DNA of 9,491 bases, from NCBI GenBank assembly GCA_900770145.1, contig CAAGJL010000215.1, forward strand, positions 1 through 9,491, given 5' to 3'. The notes under the pieces are model-generated. The model saw only the letters and a list, made by a program, of their open reading frames with translations, was not told the origin of the DNA and ran no database searches. The position numbers and the translations under genes were made by a program. This DNA is from Clostridia bacterium. GTDB lineage: Bacteria; Bacillota; Clostridia; Oscillospirales; CAG-272. The number at the start of each line of letters is the position of its first letter. Positions within the stretch are counted from its first letter, which is position 1. This document shows, one piece after another, positions 7,728-9,491 of this stretch.

Positions 7728-7751
7728 CGCGCGTAATCGCGCGGCTTTTTT
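7728..7751 (+). terminator. Second, adjacent terminator-like hairpin after glgD
   Basis: CGCGCG (7728-7733) pairs with CGCGCG (7738-7743) around a TAAT loop, and six T follow at 7746-7751 after GC. It directly abuts the first terminator's T-tract and would act as a backup. The short stem makes it weaker than the first. Confidence 0.6.
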
Positions 7752-7785
7752 CCGATACTAAAAACAAAGAAAAGAGGAAAAAACC

Positions 7786-9204
7786 ATGCCGAAAAAGCCC
7801 GGATTGATGAAAAATACCATCATACTTGGGGTCACATCCTTTTTGTCAAAGGGCGTGTCTTTTTTTCTCATGCCGCTTTATACCGCCTGCCTTTCGCCCG
7901 CGGAATTCGGCGTGGCGGATATTCTTGTCAGCACTGCGGTTCTGCTGCTTCCGCTCCTGTCGCTCAACGCTCCGGAGGCGGTTTTCCGTTTCATTGCCGG
8001 AGGGGAAAAACGCGGTGAAGTGCTGGGTGCGGGGCTGGTTTCTCTTTTGCCGGGCGCGGCATTGCTGCTCTTGTTGTTGCCGCTCTTTTCCGGGTTTTCG
8101 GTGTTTTCCGATCATCTGTTTCTTTTTTTCTGCTATCTTGTTTGCGCCGGGGCACATTCTTTTACCGCGCATCTTGTGCGCGCCGGGGGAGATTATTTTC
8201 TGTATGCGATACAGCAACTTTTCTGCACTCTTCTGACCGTGTTTTTGGAGTTGCTGTTTCTGCCGATTCTCTCATGGGGTATCCGCGGGTATCTTTCCGC
8301 CATTCTGCTTGCCGATGCCGTATGTGCCTTGGGTTTGGCGCTGATTTTGGCGCGCCGCGGGGAACTGTGCCCGGCAAAATTCCCGCGCGCGTTGCTGTTC
8401 TCAATGTGGCGGTACGCACTGCCCCTGATTCCGACTGCGGGGCTTTGGTGGGTCATCGCCTTGTCTGACCGATATGTGCTCCTCTATTATCACGGTCAGG
8501 CGGCAACCGGCATTTATGCGGCGGCGGGGAAAATCCCCGCATTGTTGACCTTTGCGGCGGGGATTTTTTTGGAGGTCTGGCGCTATGCGTCGCTTCGGGT
8601 GGGGAAAAACAGTTGCGCGGCGTTTTTCGGCAAAGTTTACGGCTGGTTTCTCCCCACGGTATTTGCCCTTACCGGCTTGCTGATTACTTTTGGCGGCGGT
8701 GTGGTTTCGTTTTTGTTTTCCTCTTCATTTTCGGGCGCCGTACCGCTGATTCCGGTGCTTTCGTTAGCTTCTTTTTTCTCGGTATTGTGTTCTTTTCTCG
8801 GCAGTGTGTATGCGCTTCGCCTTTCCACGTGGCGCTCGCTCTTGACGGCGCTGGTCGGCGCTCTTGTCAATCTTTTGTTGAACTTTTTGCTGATTCCCGC
8901 GCTGTCGGGGCAAGGGGCGGCGCTGGCAACACTGACATCGTGGTTGTTTGTCTTTCTGTTGCGTTCCGTCGACTGCGGGCGCATTCTGGCTTTTCCCCGG
9001 CATCTTGGCAAAACGGCGCTTTCATTTCTTCTTTGTTCGCTTGCCGCTGTCAGTGCCGTGGCGGAAAGGGCACTTCCCGCGTTCTTTTTCTCAGTGGTGG
9101 CTCTGGTGCCGTTTTGGCGGGAAATTGCCGATTTTTGCAGGATTTTTTGGGAGCTCTGTCAGAAAATATTGAAAAAACCGGAAAAATCTCCGAAATCCCC
9201 TTGA
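7786..9204 (+). CDS. Wzx/MurJ-like polysaccharide flippase (MOP superfamily)
   Basis: This 472-residue integral membrane protein is built almost entirely of hydrophobic helices; I count about 14 by eye, from residues 11-32 to about 422-440. It ends in a short basic tail, KKPEKSPKSP. The N-terminal pattern, with TSFLSKGVSFFLMPLYTACLSP then FGVADI and later VFRF, is typical of the polysaccharide transporter (oligosaccharide flippase) family, which moves undecaprenyl-linked oligosaccharides across the cytoplasmic membrane. MurJ-type lipid II flippases share the fold, and I cannot separate the two with certainty. The start at 7786 has AGAGGA at 7773-7778; Met8 is a less well-placed alternative. 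No glycosyltransferase genes flank it, which is unusual for Wzx genes. No clear promoter was found between the glgD terminators and the start, so its expression source is unclear. The stop codon is embedded in the -35 box of the next promoter. Confidence 0.88.
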   Translation: MPKKPGLMKNTIILGVTSFLSKGVSFFLMPLYTACLSPAEFGVADILVSTAVLLLPLLSLNAPEAVFRFIAGGEKRGEVLGAGLVSLLPGAALLLLLLPLFSGFSVFSDHLFLFFCYLVCAGAHSFTAHLVRAGGDYFLYAIQQLFCTLLTVFLELLFLPILSWGIRGYLSAILLADAVCALGLALILARRGELCPAKFPRALLFSMWRYALPLIPTAGLWWVIALSDRYVLLYYHGQAATGIYAAAGKIPALLTFAAGIFLEVWRYASLRVGKNSCAAFFGKVYGWFLPTVFALTGLLITFGGGVVSFLFSSSFSGAVPLIPVLSLASFFSVLCSFLGSVYALRLSTWRSLLTALVGALVNLLLNFLLIPALSGQGAALATLTSWLFVFLLRSVDCGRILAFPRHLGKTALSFLLCSLAAVSAVAERALPAFFFSVVALVPFWREIADFCRIFWELCQKILKKPEKSPKSP

Positions 9205-9229
9205 CAAATGAAAGAAAAACCGTTATACT
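9201..9229 (+). promoter_or_regulatory. Consensus promoter driving the lysine riboswitch
   Basis: A perfect TTGACA (9201-9206) and TATACT (9224-9229) are separated by 17 bases, the best promoter in the window. The -35 box contains the flippase TGA stop (9202-9204). Initiation about 7 bases after the -10 box would place the RNA start within a few bases of riboswitch helix P1. Confidence 0.9.
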
Positions 9230-9239
9230 ATTTGGCGTA

Positions 9240-9393
9240 GATAGAGGTGCGGTTTGCAAAAGTAGCACGGGCACGGTACGGAAATACCGCGTGCGAAAGG
9301 GTACACCGCCGAAATCCGCTTGCCGTTTCCGGGGCTTGTGGGTTGGTACCTGGCAGAAGATGTCCTGTACTGTCACGAAAGTGGAGCGCTATC
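9240..9393 (+). promoter_or_regulatory. Lysine riboswitch (L-box aptamer)
   Basis: The conserved landmarks of the lysine aptamer occur in order. P1 is GATAG (9240-9244) pairing with CTATC (9389-9393), and AGAGGTGCGG follows the 5' strand. P2 is GGTG (9246-9249) pairing with CACC (9304-9307), with an AGTAG-containing internal loop and an inner hairpin built from GCAC/GTGC and GGTA/TACC. Next come the AAAGGG and GCCGAAAT junction elements, a P4 helix formed by GGTAC and GTACT, and P5 as CAC-GAAA-GTG (9374-9383). The 3' end, CTGTCACGAAAGTGGAGCGC then TATC, closely resembles the B. subtilis lysC leader. P3 is less clear by eye. In this class lysine binding stabilises P1 and switches off lysine synthesis or uptake genes. 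Confidence 0.94.
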
Positions 9394-9419
9394 CGTCATT
9401 GTCCCCGTGCGGGATTTTG

Positions 9420-9444
9420 CCGTGGCGTTTTGCCGCGGTTTTTT
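9420..9444 (+). terminator. Riboswitch-controlled transcription terminator
   Basis: CCGTGGC (9420-9426) pairs with GCCGCGG (9432-9438) around GTTTT, followed by six T (9439-9444). Lying 26 bases after aptamer P1, it is the expected expression platform: lysine bound, terminator formed, downstream gene off. I could not assign the competing anti-terminator pairing with confidence. Confidence 0.87.
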
Positions 9445-9464
9445 CTTTTGTTTATTTTTTCTTC

Positions 9465-9470
9465 AAGGAG
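9465..9470 (+). promoter_or_regulatory. Shine-Dalgarno site of the missing lysine-regulated gene
   Basis: AAGGAG at 9465-9470 follows the riboswitch terminator and should precede a start codon within about ten bases. No ATG, GTG or TTG appears in that distance because adapter sequence begins at 9474. The gene is therefore absent from this assembly. Confidence 0.65.
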
Positions 9471-9473
9471 AAT

Positions 9474-9491
9474 AGATCGGAAGAGCACACG
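9474..9491. other. Illumina TruSeq adapter contamination at contig end
   Basis: The last 18 bases, AGATCGGAAGAGCACACG, are identical to the start of the standard Illumina TruSeq read-1 adapter. They are not genomic (the first A or AG could coincide with genomic bases) and should be trimmed. Their presence shows that the right edge is the end of an assembled contig from short-read data. Confidence 0.97.

Noticed and set aside
7754..7759. GATACT as a possible -10 box for the flippase gene
   Set aside because: No acceptable -35 element lies 16-18 bases upstream, where the sequence is the second terminator hairpin.
9050..9376. Open frame on the minus strand across the flippase end and the riboswitch
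   Set aside because: It is antisense to the promoter and to the structured aptamer, with no supporting signals.

Overview
The window reads as a moderately GC-rich piece of a Bacillota genome, most likely a clostridial (Eubacteriales/Oscillospirales-like) member. The basis is a paired GlgC/GlgD ADP-glucose pyrophosphorylase, strong purine-rich Shine-Dalgarno sites before every gene, consensus sigma-A-type promoters, U-tract intrinsic terminators, and a lysine riboswitch with a terminator-type expression platform. The placement below phylum is an inference. All recognisable genes lie on the + strand.

Layout. (1) Positions 2-61 look like the last 19 codons of an upstream gene. It is followed closely by tldD (78-1463) and pmbA/tldE (1460-2797), which overlap by ATGA and encode the two subunits of the TldD/PmbA metalloprotease. 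(2) A promoter at 2815-2843 starts an argS-yebC unit (2876-5332): arginyl-tRNA synthetase and a YebC/TACO1-family translation or regulatory protein. It is closed by a strong terminator at 5353-5385. (3) A glycogen-synthesis pair, glgC-glgD (5513-7677), overlaps by ATGA and is closed by two back-to-back hairpin terminators (7689-7751). (4) A Wzx/MurJ-type polysaccharide flippase follows (7786-9204). (5) A very good promoter (9201-9229) has a -35 box that includes the flippase stop codon. It drives a complete lysine (L-box) riboswitch (9240-9393), its terminator (9420-9444) and a Shine-Dalgarno site (9465-9470). The gene it controls is missing, because the last 18 bases (9474-9491) are an exact Illumina TruSeq adapter sequence. 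The right edge is therefore an untrimmed contig end, not biology.

Functionally this is mostly housekeeping: protease/peptide maturation, translation, storage glycogen, envelope polysaccharide export and lysine-responsive control. I see no transposon, CRISPR array, tRNA, rRNA or phage genes, and no convincing undescribed system. The points most worth a second look are the adapter, the riboswitch cut off from its gene, a palindrome over the argS -35 box, alternative hairpins in the glgC leader, and the divergence of the GlgD active site.
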